A stretch of 64,000 nt of DNA, taken from Siphonodentalium dalli. Its lineage: Eukaryota > Mollusca > Scaphopoda > Gadilida > Siphonodentaliidae. The DNA lies in contig CP136061.1 in assembly GCA_032622095.1 (NCBI GenBank), positions 12,849,287-12,913,286 on the forward strand. Reading direction: 5' to 3'. Below the pieces are notes generated by a model. That model was not told where the DNA came from and made no database searches. It worked only from the letters and a program-made list of their open reading frames with translations. Positions 1 through 9,863 of the stretch are shown here, in pieces; within the stretch, counting starts at the first letter, position 1, and the number at the start of each line of letters is the position of its first letter. The position numbers and the translations under genes are program-made.

Positions 1-1024
1 ATCCAAACTTCCAGCACACACATACTGTCATTCTTATATATTAATTAAATGCAATCAGTTATCAGTTTCACGCACATGAACAAATCCGTAATATGTCTAA
101 AAAGCCGACAAAAATTTTACAATATTTACGTCTTGATATTTACAATTGGCCTTGATTGTAATCTTCCAGCTGATTGCCCCACAACGTAACATACCATGAA
201 CTTTAGCCGACTGAAGTTTCGGACATTGTTTCGGTTGTCAAATTATAAACCCCACACATTACCTGGTGTCAGGCCGCATTGATTGTCTTTACACATGCAG
301 GCATGAACTTCAAGTTCAATAATTCTCTTTATATCTGTTTAACTTAACGAGATCATCATGGACTTACAGCATTCTTTATTTTCAATTTTTGGTGTGACGA
401 TCCGCTAATAGACCGCAGTGTCATAATAGCATGGCACCGTAAGTTCACCTCAGTGACCATCTCGTTACCACTGTGGACACCGTATACTACCGGTAATACC
501 ACAGTCATTACCAGGGTATCACCCCGTTTATAGAGGCTACTGCCCACATACATAATATGTATAAGTATCTTATGCGCCACAGGCGCCCCTCGGTGATTAG
601 AGTATAACGGTAAGTACCCACCCACCAACCCATCCCACCGCCCATAGTATCTTATGCGCCGCAGGCGCCCCTATATTGTGAATCCTGGTCACATCGGTGT
701 TGAGTGTATTCAAGCCTTGAAATAGCGTGTCTGCAGAATGAGGTCCAATTCACGACTTTTTATTTTAAATTTAATTCGCTAGATAAAATATAGTCCCTCA
801 ATTACCATCGCTCTTATCGTTAAAAATGCTGATAAACATGAAAAATTGCCACTTCAAATAGAAATAAATATGCACAACAATTAGTTTCTGCATGTACCTG
901 ATGTCCTTTTCAGATGTTTACCACTTTCAAACTGAAGTTTTGATTTTATCGCGAACTTGATAGCGGGCTAGCATCACCAAATTCACCCTCTGGGGACCTC
1001 ATTCTGCTTACAACTCAGCTTACA
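1..1024. other. intronic or upstream DNA with decayed repeat fragments
   Basis: No coding exon is supported here. Positions 1-250 resemble a stretch near 25190-25500 (shared 'tgtcattcttatatat' and 'tttcacgcac' motifs), which is related to the 7.3-7.8 kb foldback element. Positions 395-545 are rich in TACCG/ACCAC words like the ends of the 48.5 kb element and may be a decayed relative. Positions 945-1010 hold one arm of the GAATGAGGTCCCC palindromic MITE. An 18-bp stretch ('tatcttatgcgcc' and 'caggcgcccct') occurs twice at 565-595 and 645-675. Confidence 0.4.
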
Positions 1025-1026
1025 AC

Positions 1027-1195
1027 TGTACATGTTCACATATTATCGTTGACGATGCGGTGACAGAGTTACTGTACATGTTCACATATTATCGTTGGCG
1101 ACGTGGTGACAGAGTTACTTTACATGTTCACATATTATCGTTGACAATGCGGTGACAGAGTTACTGTACATGTTCACATATCATTGACGACGCGG
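1027..1195. repeat. 46-bp tandem repeat, about 3.6 copies
   Basis: The unit begins 'gtacatgttcacatattatc' and ends 'gtgacagagttact'. Copies start near 1027, 1073 and 1119, and a fourth copy is truncated after 1165. Copies differ at a few positions (gacgatgcgg, ggcgacgtgg, gacaatgcgg). Confidence 0.85.
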
Positions 1196-1292
1196 TGATT
1201 GATACAAGATGAATCCAATTCCGACATGACTATGTCTCTCTATAATATTTATGACAGTCACTTTGTCTGGAACTCTGCGAACAGTAATTTAA

Positions 1293-1480
1293 TGCGATGG
1301 TGCAGCATTGAAGATCCTGTGCCAGTTCATTCTCATATATATGTGAGTCTGCCATAGGGAGCCTCGCATATATACGAGAATGCACTGTCAATGTATTCTC
1401 TTATATATGCGATAGGATATTAGAGAATTCACTGGCACATGGTTTTCACTAAATTTCAGGAAGCTCCAGTCATGGAAGGG
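1293..1480. mobile_element. piggyBac-like TTAA-flanked hairpin MITE
   Basis: TTAA lies at both ends (1289-1292 and 1481-1484). The interior holds pairs of inverted arms containing 'attctc(t)tatatatg' either side of a short loop, as in the copies at 3898, 12819, 22539, 46863 and 53936. The right end reads '...ccagtcatggaaggg|ttaa', the family terminus. The left end has lost most of its terminal repeat. No coding capacity is seen. Confidence 0.55.
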
Positions 1481-1769
1481 TTAAACAGTTAGTTGATAGA
1501 TTCTGCATGATATATTTCATCGATTAGCATCCAATCAAGCATGACTCAAACATTTATGATTGAGATTTCAGCCGTCAGTCTTCACGTTTTGTAACTATGT
1601 TTGAACATAGTTATCAATTACAGTAACGAATCGCAAATCTGAACTGGGAAACGGATCTGATCTGATCAATCAATGCATCCCAATGTGTATGCCTAGTATT
1701 AATTTTTTGTTGAGAAATTTGTGTTTTAAAAGTTTAAAATTGTAAAAGTTTTTGTTAAGATTTCAATCA

Positions 1770-1960
1770 TTTTTACTTCAAATACTTCAGCTCTCATCAG
1801 TGGTGTAAAGAAGTTTTGGTTTTATGGTTTATTGGACTCCATTTCAATCATTTGTACTTTGAATACATCAGCTCTCATCAGTGGTGTAAGGGGAAATGTT
1901 GCATGCTTTTGGACTCCATTTCAATCATTTGTACTTTGAATACTTCAGCTCTCATCAGTG
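1770..1960 (+). repeat. triplicated 3' splice-site segment of exon 1
   Basis: A unit beginning 'tttcaatcattt' and containing 'tacttcag|ctctcatcag|tgg' occurs three times. The candidate acceptor AGs are at 1790/1800, 1871/1881 and 1948/1958, spaced 81 and 77 bp apart. The last copy immediately precedes exon 1 coding sequence. The frame of exon 1 stays open upstream through all three copies, so use of an outer acceptor could add residues if phases match. Confidence 0.75.
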
Positions 1961-2128
1961 GTGTAAAGAAATGTTGGGACAATTTGGAGCCACCTGGATG
2001 GGACTCGTCGTCAATCAGTTCCGACACGGATAGCATCGACGACATCTGGAGTATAAATAGCGAACAGAAGGCGTACTACATCACTCAATTTAAGACACTC
2101 CAACCAGATGTAGCCGGGGTTGTGATAG
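1949..2128 (+). CDS. REPS1: REPS1-like exon 1 of window: start of second EH domain
   Basis: The exon encodes an acidic Ser/Asp stretch (SSSISSDTDSIDDIW) followed by INSEQKAYYITQFKTLQPD, the N-terminal helix of an EH domain as in REPS1/2 (EQ..YY..QF..LQPD). It ends with GVVIG in phase 1 at AG|GTATGTG. The 5' boundary is uncertain: 'tacttcag' ending at 1948 or 'ctctcatcag' ending at 1958 could be the acceptor, and two further copies of this region lie upstream. EH domains bind NPF motifs in endocytic partners. The donor is the first of six tandem copies. This is an internal exon, so no start codon is expected. Confidence 0.85.
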
Positions 2129-2412
2129 GTATGTGATAATATATAATAAAAAAAACAACCAGATGTAGCCGGGGTTGTGATAGGTATGTGATAATATATA
2201 ATAAAAAAAACAACCAGATGTAACCGGGGTTGTGATAGGTAGGTAACAATATATAATAAAAAAACAACCAGATTTAGCCGGGGTTGTGATAGGTAGGTAA
2301 CAATATATAATAAAAAAACAACCAGATTTAGCCGGTGTTATGATAGGTAGGTAACAATATATAATAAAAAAACAACCAGATTTTGCCGGGGTTGTGTTAT
2401 GTAAGTTTCAGT
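2101..2412 (+). repeat. six tandem copies of exon 1 end plus donor
   Basis: A 54-55 bp unit carries the last ~28 nt of exon 1 ('caaccagatgtagccggggt...'), the donor and ~25 nt of intron ending in an A run. GT dinucleotides lie at 2129, 2184, 2239, 2293, 2347 and 2401. Copies 1-2 read GTATGT, copies 3-5 read GTAGGT and copy 6 reads GTAAGT after a degenerate exon end. Outer copies would therefore be usable donors on sequence grounds, and the last one has the best consensus. Confidence 0.9.
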
Positions 2413-2949
2413 ATATAATAATACGATATTAAAATCGAAGACATGTGGAATATAATTAGCAAACAGAAGGAATGTATGTAATTCAACTGGAGAATATTTT
2501 CTTTGAAAATACTTGCACTGACATTTCACAACACCTTGCAGGAAAAACTCGCGACTGACCTATTTCAATAGTACACGTCATGCAGCAAGTGACCGACTTT
2601 GTCAATAACATGTCGTTTGCAGCCGGCGGCAAACCTTTGATGCATGCTATTGCTACAATTTGTCTTTCCCGTGTCACGTCAACAATGAATGGACACTGCT
2701 CTCTGTGCACTGGCCCATGCATGTGGGTTGCTGAGCAATTGTTAAACTTCCCGGATTAAACTTGTCAACAGACAATGTACCCCCCCCCCCCCCCCCCCCC
2801 AGTTTCCGTTACATGAATAATTAATATAAAGCCCCTCCCATTTAACTGTCAATCTCGTGACACTGACTGAGAGATTTGACGACGTTCCTCATTGGTCAAC
2901 AGATAGTGTTTGTACTCTCTAATTAAATTAACGCAGTGCAACAATCTTT
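2413..2949. other. intron 1 sequence with poly-C tract
   Basis: No feature is seen apart from a run of about 20 C at 2780-2800. Short ORFs here lack any recognisable domain. Confidence 0.5.
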
Positions 2950-3317
2950 TTATTATGGGCTCAATGTCGGCATCTAGTTTTATGCTTCCCGGTCCGATGG
3001 GATATCACTGATAGTCGATACATCGACGAGGCTTTAATTGTGTTTTTTTTACAATACAATACAAGTTCCAACAACAAACATTTTAGATGAACATCTAGTA
3101 CACACATTTTAGCGAGTTCATGTAGGCCTACCTGTAGCCATGCAAGCACATACCCGCCTGTCGTTGTCGCTATATATCAGTGTATATACAGTCTGTATGA
3201 AGACTCAGCAATATCGCTATAATTTTAGGTAAGTAAAATCGCGATACGTATCGTATCGTGACCTCTGTATCACGATAAACATCAATACACCCTATACCCC
3301 ATATCGTTACACCCCTA
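2950..3317 (-). mobile_element. hAT-like element end (minus), probably truncated
   Basis: Read on the minus strand, it starts TAGGGGTGTAACGATATGG at 3317 and continues with a region rich in CGATACGTATCG. The same sequence starts at 63713 on the plus strand and matches through the 'gtatgtgcttgcatggct' portion. TAGGGGTGTAAC termini are typical of hAT-type MITEs. I could not find the other end or a clean 8-bp duplication. Confidence 0.6.
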
Positions 3318-3566
3318 CTGGACTCCGATGGATACTGTACATGTTTTTATTATGTTAATAATGGATCTTCAAGATGTATTTTTATTTTATAACTTGTGTA
3401 ACTTTCTTCATATTCTTATTTTTTGAAAATGATAGAAGATTGCCAGTCTCTGCTGATAATCATGTGAACCAAACCTCTGATGAATAAATATTTTGACATC
3501 AAATTTAACAGATCATAAAATTAAGAGTCATACCTTTGATGTTACTGTATGGTCTTATCATTTCAG

Positions 3567-3630
3567 GCAGTGTAGCCAAAGAATTTTTTGAAAAATCCAA
3601 GCTTCCAGTGAAAGAGTTATCGTTAATATG
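3567..3630 (+). CDS. REPS1: REPS1-like exon 2: middle of EH domain
   Basis: The exon encodes (G)SVAKEFFEKSKLPVKELSLIW, the second and third helices of the EH domain. In the family this is the S/G-x-x-A-x-x-F/L-F-x-K-S-x-L segment, ending in the Trp that packs under the NPF peptide. The acceptor is 'tttcag' ending at 3566. The donor TG|GTAAGT follows 3630, with phase 2, so the Trp codon is split. The length of 64 nt fits exactly between phases 1 and 2. The upstream intron side has no repeat, while a 31-bp array starts about 10 nt after the donor. Confidence 0.93.
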
Positions 3631-3640
3631 GTAAGTATTC

Positions 3641-3860
3641 GAACAAATGTTATACATCATGCGTCATTCTTCAAAAAATGTTATACATCAGGCGTTGTTC
3701 TTCAACAAATGTTATACATCATGCATCGTTCTTCAACAAATGTTATACATCATGCATCGTTCTTCAACAAATGTTATACATCATGTGTCATTCTTCAAAT
3801 TTTTTTTTTAAATCATATGTTGTTCTTCAACAATTGTTATACATCAATCATCGTTTTTCA
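3641..3860 (+). repeat. 31-bp minisatellite adjoining exon 2 donor
   Basis: The unit contains 'tcaacaaatgttatacatca'. Copies have 'ttatacatc' at 3650, 3681, 3712, 3743 and 3774, and two more decayed copies follow to about 3855. It begins 10 nt into the intron. Confidence 0.88.
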
Positions 3861-3897
3861 CAACTAATGCTGACAGGCTCAAAATAGCTTCCTTTAA

Positions 3898-4210
3898 CCC
3901 TTTACCTAACATAACGGCCCTGTGCCAATGCATTCTGTTATATATGCGAGTCGACCATAGGTCGCCTCACATATATAAGAGAATGCATTGGCTTAACACA
4001 TATTAAATTTTTTTTTAGGCCAATGCATTCTCTTATATATGCGATAAGAGAATGCATTGGCACAGGGCATAACTGTAGCCATCATAATGTGGGCAATGAA
4101 CCGGTTCCAATGATATCCATATTTGTATGGTGTTATTGAGACAGACCGAAGATATTTTAGGCTGTTGAAGCTTTATTTGGGCGTTTTTGGCCGTTTTGTT
4201 GGGTAAAGGG
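3898..4210. mobile_element. piggyBac-like TTAA MITE with hairpin arms
   Basis: TTAA flanks the element at 3894-3897 and 4211-4214. The termini are inverted repeats reading CCCTTTACC(T/C)AACA...TGTTGGGTAAAGGG. TTAA duplication with a CCC... start is the signature of the piggyBac superfamily. Inside are nested hairpins built from 'aatgcattctcttatatatg'. It is non-autonomous, with no transposase. A close relative lies at 12819-13221. Confidence 0.8.
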
Positions 4211-4344
4211 TTAATCTCCTTAGGATGATAATGCCCCTTTAATCCCCTTTAGTAGGATTATTTCCATTTATATTCTTCAGGCTATACTTGCACTCAAAAG
4301 TGGTGATGGTCATATTTTTATGTATTTGCATGTGCTTTGATCAA

Positions 4345-4402
4345 GTGGGTGAATTTGGTGATGCTACCCCACTAGCATCACAAAATTCACCCTCTGCGTT
4401 AC
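4345..4402. mobile_element. short GAATGAGGTCCCC-family palindrome remnant
   Basis: The inverted arms 'gtgaatttggtgatgcta' and 'tagcatcacaaaattcac' flank a short loop. This is the core of the palindromic MITE seen complete at 38193-38343. Confidence 0.6.
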
Positions 4403-5240
4403 TAAATTATGAAAATTCATCAAAAATATACTGATAGTATAGCATAATGATGGTATAAATGCGATATTATAAACAAAACGCACTTAGTGTGAGCCGAGCA
4501 TTTGCTTATATACAGCACGTAAAGAGTGTGTGATAAGCAAAACACTCAACAACGTGGGAATTTTTTTTGGGAGAATAATTCACTGTGACCCATTCATTCA
4601 ACACTGAAATCTTGAGTGGCGAGAATTAGCAAGCCCTATACCGGTATGTTGTCAACACTATGGTGGAAGTTTTATTAGTTATTAAAGTTTATTAGTGGCC
4701 CTGGCTTTTGTTTAAATAACACAGCATACTTGACAATAATATGCTATTTACATGTTATTTATGATTGGTATAAGAAGAAAGTCTATATTTTAATATTCTT
4801 TCATTTTATGGACGTTTTAACGGATGTGAATAATTACAACAGTGATACCATCCCATGCCTTTAGGCATTTTATTTTTTACTACTTTGTTTACAGATTTTT
4901 GTTTGGCTCAAAGGTAGGGGAGGTGGGAGAAAACAAATAAAAATATAATTTGTATAATTTTTTTTTAATCTAAATTGTCTAAAAATAGGGTCGGGAGAAG
5001 TAAAATATTTGCTGTATAATAATCTCTCATCTATAAAAAAAAAGCCACCAGAATGCCTAAGGTTATGATTTGCCCATGTTCACTTGCACGGGCAAACATA
5101 TTTTTATATTTGGATTAGTCCTTAAAGCAAGGTAGTGATAGATGAAAAAATATCGCCAATATCAGCGTCTACCATGTTGGTGTTGACATTCAATACCATA
5201 TCTTGGGACCAAAATGTTGTAACTGAATTTGTTTTGAATA
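4403..5240. other. intron 2 sequence, nothing recognised
   Basis: AT-rich non-coding DNA with no ORF of note. I see no repeats of clear structure before the 32-bp array. Confidence 0.5.
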
Positions 5241-5245
5241 TTTGC

Positions 5246-5440
5246 AGCATCGTACTATAGACATTCATAGCTTCCTCAGCATCGTACTATAGACATTCAT
5301 AGCTTCCTCAGCATCGTACTATAGACATTCATAGCTTCCTCAGCATCGTACTATAGACATTCATAGCTTCCTCAGCATCGTACTATAGACATTCATAGCT
5401 TCCTCAGCATCGTACTATAGACATTCATAGCTTCCTCATT
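5246..5440 (+). repeat. 32-bp tandem repeat next to exon 3 acceptor
   Basis: There are six near-identical copies of a unit containing 'agcatcgtactatagacatt', with starts near 5246, 5278, 5310, 5342, 5374 and 5406. The array ends about 20 nt upstream of the exon 3 acceptor, so it occupies the branch-point region. Each copy ends in 'cttcctcag', an AG that could compete as an acceptor. Confidence 0.93.
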
Positions 5441-5459
5441 TTCACTTTTCTCTTTTCAG

Positions 5460-5602
5460 GAATTTATCTGATTTGAATCGAGATGGTGCTCTCTCTCTTG
5501 ATGAATTCTGTATAGCAATGCATTTAGTTGTGGCGCGTTTAAATCATGTTGAATTACCCAATCATCTACCGCCATCATTACATCCATACTCCGCCTTCAC
5601 AG
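5460..5602 (+). CDS. REPS1: REPS1-like exon 3: EF-hand loop and end of EH domain
   Basis: The exon encodes NLSDLNRDGALSLDEFCIAM, then HLVVARLN and NHLPPSLHPYSAFT. DLNRDGALSLDE is a complete 12-residue EF-hand loop with acidic residues at positions 1, 5 and 12 (Asn at 3). EFC.A.HL..AR is the last EH helix as in REPS1/2, and LP..LPPSL.P is the conserved exit. The acceptor is 'tcttttcag' ending at 5459, and the donor ACAG|GTAAGT lies at 5603. Length is 143 nt, phase 2 in and phase 1 out. The exon end and donor are duplicated 53 bp downstream. Confidence 0.95.
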
Positions 5603-5667
5603 GTAAGTGTTACATCATCTACCGCCATCATTACATCCATACTCAGCTTTTACAGGTAATTGTTACA
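5560..5667 (+). repeat. 53-bp duplication of exon 3 end plus donor
   Basis: The segment 'atcatctaccgccatcatta...cag|gtaa' is present twice, with donors at 5603 (GTAAGT) and 5656 (GTAATT). The intervening 53 nt are open in the exon frame, but 53 is not a multiple of three, so use of the second donor would shift exon 4 out of frame. Copy 2 also has 'cttttacag|gt', an acceptor-like end abutting a donor. Confidence 0.9.
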
Positions 5668-5699
5668 TCATCTTAAAAGCCAAGCCTGAGTTTAGTGTG

Positions 5700-6200
5700 C
5701 CTGTCATTTGCAGAATGAGGTCCCCTGAGGGTGAATTTAGCTACTATAGAAATGGCTTCCATCCATCCGTTCGTCCGTCAGTTCGTCCATCCGTCCGTCG
5801 TACCGTTCGTTCGTCCAATCACACTTTTGAGTATATTTCAACATTTTTTATAATTTTCTGTATGAGGATACCTTCATGTTCTAATCAACTCCTCCTACAG
5901 TTTTGATCCTAGAGATTTGAAACTTCAGAGTATTGTTACCCACATATTTGAGATGTGCAACATGTATATAGATGCATAGTAAGCATGGACAAAGATACCT
6001 TCCTCTGTCTAGTAATAACCAGAAAGGTAGAGGGAACTGTTATGCATATAAACTCATTTAGTCTTATATAAAATTGACATTGTACTACCAGTGTATGACT
6101 GGGATTACATAACAATATATAATGCCCCTGACATTAACTACTGTTATTGTTGTCTAAAAACTGATACCTCCCCATTGTAATATGTGATCCTGAATTTAGT
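5700..6200 (+). mobile_element. (GTCC)n element fused to MITE arm
   Basis: One arm of the GAATGAGGTCCCC palindrome (5712-5740) runs directly into 'ctatagaaatggcttcc' and a (GTCC)n-like tract (5760-5815). This is followed by 'agagatttgaaacttc' and 'gagatgtgcaacatgtatat'. The part after the fusion matches the element at 39634-40235, which has an intact hairpin cap. Here the cap is missing. Confidence 0.65.
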
Positions 6201-6785
6201 CCTGGGCCTTTCAATTGTATAAAGTTACAATTATTGTAAGTTGTTCACAATGATTAATTGTAAGAAGAGCATGAGGATCAGCTAATCATTTTCTTAATAG
6301 TAGTCATCTACTTCATGTTGTAAGCCTGCAAGTCACTTTTTATTTTTTGGAAAAAAAATTTGTCATAACATCAGGCATTGCAATAAAAAGGCCTAATGCG
6401 GCCCTTTTTATTCAATGCAGCGGGGCCTGAGAACCAAAACTTTTTTTTTTGGCCTAATAGAAACTTATTTTCTGAACATTTCATTTATTATTGAAAAGGT
6501 TAAAATGATTTATTCATTGTTTTATTTTAATCTTGAGGTGTAAATATGAAGAAAATATATACTTCACACAAAATTGGTACCTCCTGTATTGTTCTTAACG
6601 GTGACCCCTTGTGGCTGGATTTAGGTACAGTCTCCCTTTAACGGAGAGGGATTTTTTCTCACCCCCCCCCCCCCCCCCCCCCTAAAAACATAAAATAATT
6701 TTTTTTAGTTTTTATTATGTATATTAGAATTTTAAACATGTGTTATATAGTTACCGGGGTATAAAATATTAGATCTGAATCAAAG
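6200..6785. other. intron 3 sequence with poly-C run
   Basis: Non-coding. A run of about 20 C lies at 6663-6682. Nothing else is recognised. Confidence 0.4.
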
Positions 6786-7164
6786 ACTCCTGTCCGGAAA
6801 TGCTTCTATCGATTAATATTAATTTTATTTAGAATATTTTCTGATCTAAAAAGGTGTGTTTCTTCAGCTAACGAACAATAGTGGTTACTGTTAACAGAGA
6901 CCAGAAATTTTATTTAACAATTTTGTCACAAATAAACGTTAATTATACTTATTAGCGCTTATATCTGTGGAACAAAACAATAGAAATAACCAATCTGTGA
7001 CATTTGACTTTCGCTGCGTAGCCGTAGGAACAGCCCAGTGCTCTATATCGCAATATGGTATCATCCGAATGGTCTGTTCTAAAAATAGTAACATGAACAG
7101 TCCCGATTTAATATTAGAAATAAAATCAATATTAATTGATAGAAGCTTTTCCGGATAAGGATCT
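6786..7164. mobile_element. foldback element with ~40-bp inverted termini
   Basis: The left arm 'tgtccggaaatgcttctatc' followed by 'gattaatattaattttat' is mirrored at 7115-7160 ('ataaaatcaatattaattga', then 'tagaagcttttccggat'). A relative sits at about 21740-21990. No coding capacity is recognised. The target duplication is not clear. Confidence 0.7.
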
Positions 7165-7258
7165 TCAGTTCATATCTATTATTTTATACCCACGCAACTA
7201 TTTAAAATTTGTTATTTAAAGAGATAATCCATCTTTAATGTCTGTTTCCTATCAACTA

Positions 7259-7842
7259 CAGTAATGCCCTAATTAATCGACTTCTTAACCACAGCAGAAT
7301 TATGGGTAACTTTTCAGGATTTAGTCGGAAATATGGCTTGTTGCCATTCATCGGAAAGCTCTCGGCGAGAGCTTTCCAATGAATGGCAACAAGCGATATT
7401 TCTGACTAAATCCTGAAAAGTTACCCATAATTCTGCTGTGGTTAAAGACATGTTATGTACTTGCTTGGGTGTGTAAAACTGATAAGTTAGTATTCAGGCA
7501 CAATGCCAACTGGAGGAATGTAACATTCTACTAACATCGCAGAAAATCTGAAGCTAAACGACCCTACCACTCCATAGAAAACATGGTCTGAACTACGCTC
7601 AATTGTAAATATTTACTACTCAATTCTGGACGCATCTATCTGCGATAAACTAACGAAAACGATTTCCCCATCGAGAGTCACTGCAATTATTTAATATATA
7701 AAAATGACGGTGTGTGTTGTCAATTTGGATATAAATTTGTAAAAATTACTACTTTAAACAAGATTATTCTCTATTTCTATTCGATCACCCTGCTGGAGTG
7801 TTTCACATGACTTTAAGAAGTCGATTAATTAGGGCATTACTG
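7259..7842. mobile_element. TA-flanked Tigger/pogo-like non-autonomous element
   Basis: The termini CAGTAATGCCCTAATTAATC and its reverse complement (ending at 7842) are flanked by TA on both sides (7257-7258, 7843-7844). TA duplication with a CAGT start is characteristic of Tc1/mariner-type elements, with pogo/Tigger the best fit. A nested ~155-bp palindrome at 7289-7445 has arms reading through 'aaccacagcagaattatggg'. Shorter versions lacking the right-hand unique part lie at 12528, 17609 and 47798. No transposase ORF is present. Confidence 0.8.
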
Positions 7843-8085
7843 TACCTATTACAGGTTGGTATATGTGATTAATTTAGTTTGACATGGCAGTGATTGCTTA
7901 TGTAACATCCGTACATTTTATGTTCGGAGTGACACAGACTAGCATATATTTTTATATTTAGTAATTTTAAAGCCAGAACAACATAGATTGTCATATGTAT
8001 CTCTTCGGAGTGACAGTGAAATCAGATTTTCTTATTTGTAGCTTTCATATTTCACTGTAGCTTGACTAATGATGTCATCCCTTAA

Positions 8086-9712
8086 CCCTTTCAGTGCCAA
8101 GTCTGATTTTTGTATCAACCCATATTTCCTTGATCATTGTTATACCCCCACAACAAAGTTGTGGGGGGGGTATACTGGAATCAGCTTGTCTGTCCGTCCG
8201 TGGACACAAATCTGTCCGGAGTTTTTCTCAGTAGTTTTTTGATCAATTTCCGTGAAACTTGGCACAGACATCAACCACCATGGGAACCTGTTCACCTGTG
8301 ATTGGAACCTGTTCACCTGCGATTATGACGTCTGTGGACTTTTTTTGGTGGAGTTATCCCCCCCTTTTTTGTCCGATCTTTTATTCCTACATTTTTAGGT
8401 CAATTTAAAAAAAACTTGGCACAGATATTTAGTACCATGGGAAGCTGTGCACCTGCGATTATGACGTCTGTACGACATTTTGTGGTGGAGTTATCCCCCT
8501 TTTTTTACTTAGAAATTGTTTTGCAATATGCATAATTTTGTCTGAGCTTTTATTCCTACATTTTTGGGTCAATTTTTTTAAAACTTGGCACTGATATTTA
8601 GTACCATGGGAACCTGTGCACCTGCGATTATGATGTTTGTCCGACTTTTTTGTGTGGAGTTATTCCCCTTTTTTGACTTATTTTCGCAACATGCATAATT
8701 TGTCCGAGCTTTTATTCCTACATTTTTCTGGCAATAGGTTTTAGATTAGGGTTAGGGTTGTGCACCTGCAATGGGAACTGTTATTTTATTATTTTAACTA
8801 AATGTTTACTGACATGTGAAACATCTTAGTATTTTAAAAACTTGGGGGGTATCCTTAGTCCCCATTGGGACAGTCACACCTGATGTTTGCAACCTACCAG
8901 CTGATCGGTGTCAGAATTTGGGTCAATCAGGTGTTGCTTCGTTGCATTATTTGATTTGTTATTGGTAAAAACAGTACATAATTGAGCAACTTTGAGCATT
9001 AATAAGGCACATATAATAAAAGAATACCTATTACAGTTTATGTTTGAAAACCTGAAACATCTCATTCGCATCTGGAAAGAAATATCAAATTTTCACTAGC
9101 GGTTTGCTGGTGCTCATCAACATTTTTTATTTCTTTCCAGACACTAATAAGATATTTTGGGAATCGAACAAAAACTAAATGTATTTTAGACTGGCTGTCT
9201 AGAGGCAGTTTTGAATTTAAAATTACATTATTTATAAGTTTTAAGGGCAAAAATAGTTGAAAAATATGGAAGAATGTTTTTTGAGTTGCGGAAAGAAAGA
9301 AAAATTTGTGTCCCCTTGATCACCCACTTACACGTGATTGTAAAATTTTACCCCCCCCCATCACCCCCCCCCCCCCAGCCACAAAACACAGGAAAAACAT
9401 CTGGTGTTGAACTTATAATATTTGAACTTATAATATTTGAACTTATTATATTTGACCTAAAACTTTTTTTTGTAAAGATAGATTTTCAATAAAAAAAAAA
9501 CACACCACAATACTGTAATGTTGCAAATTTAATAAAACTTTCTGTCCCAGTTTATGGGATTTTTCTGTTTATTATTTGACAAGTTCAGGGAAGATATACA
9601 CCAACTTTATCCACTTTACGTAAGGAAATTAACTATTGTCTAAATATATTACAAGTTTCTGATTATGTAGATCAATGGGTTGATACAAAAATCGGACTTG
9701 GCACTGAAAGGG
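8086..9712. mobile_element. piggyBac-like TTAA element, 1.6 kb
   Basis: TTAA flanks it at 8082-8085 and 9713-9716. The termini are near-perfect inverted repeats of about 35 bp: CCCTTTCAGTGCCAAGTC at the left, mirrored by 'gacttggcactgaaaggg' at the right. The first three bases and TTAA target are piggyBac-like. A hairpin-capped (GTCC)n element (8141-8880) has inserted inside it. Poly-C tracts lie near 9350-9376. No transposase ORF was recognised in the remaining ~880 bp. Confidence 0.8.
8141..8880 (+). mobile_element. hairpin-capped element, TATACCCCC family
   Basis: It starts with a short hairpin ('tatacccccacaacaaag' and 'ttgtgggggggtata'), then 'tgtctgtccgtccgtgg'. Three to four related ~150-bp blocks follow, each with 'aacttggcacagatattt' and 'gtgcacctgcgattatgacg'. 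It ends near 'ccattgggacagtcacacct'. The same start and end occur at 14476-15087. It is nested in the TTAA element. Confidence 0.7.
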
Positions 9713-9863
9713 TTAAAGGCTGTGATGATCTAAGGTTTGGAAAATTAATTACTTTTTACGTTTCTGTAGCCATTTTGACAACCCTGTGACATGCTCCATG
9801 TCCTTAAAGGACCTCCCTACACTTGACAGACATGCTATATTTAATTCTCGTTGATTTTTACAG

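Noticed and set aside
8745-8762. Telomere-like 'ttagggttaggg'
   Set aside because: Only two units, embedded in a repeated transposon block; not a telomeric tract.
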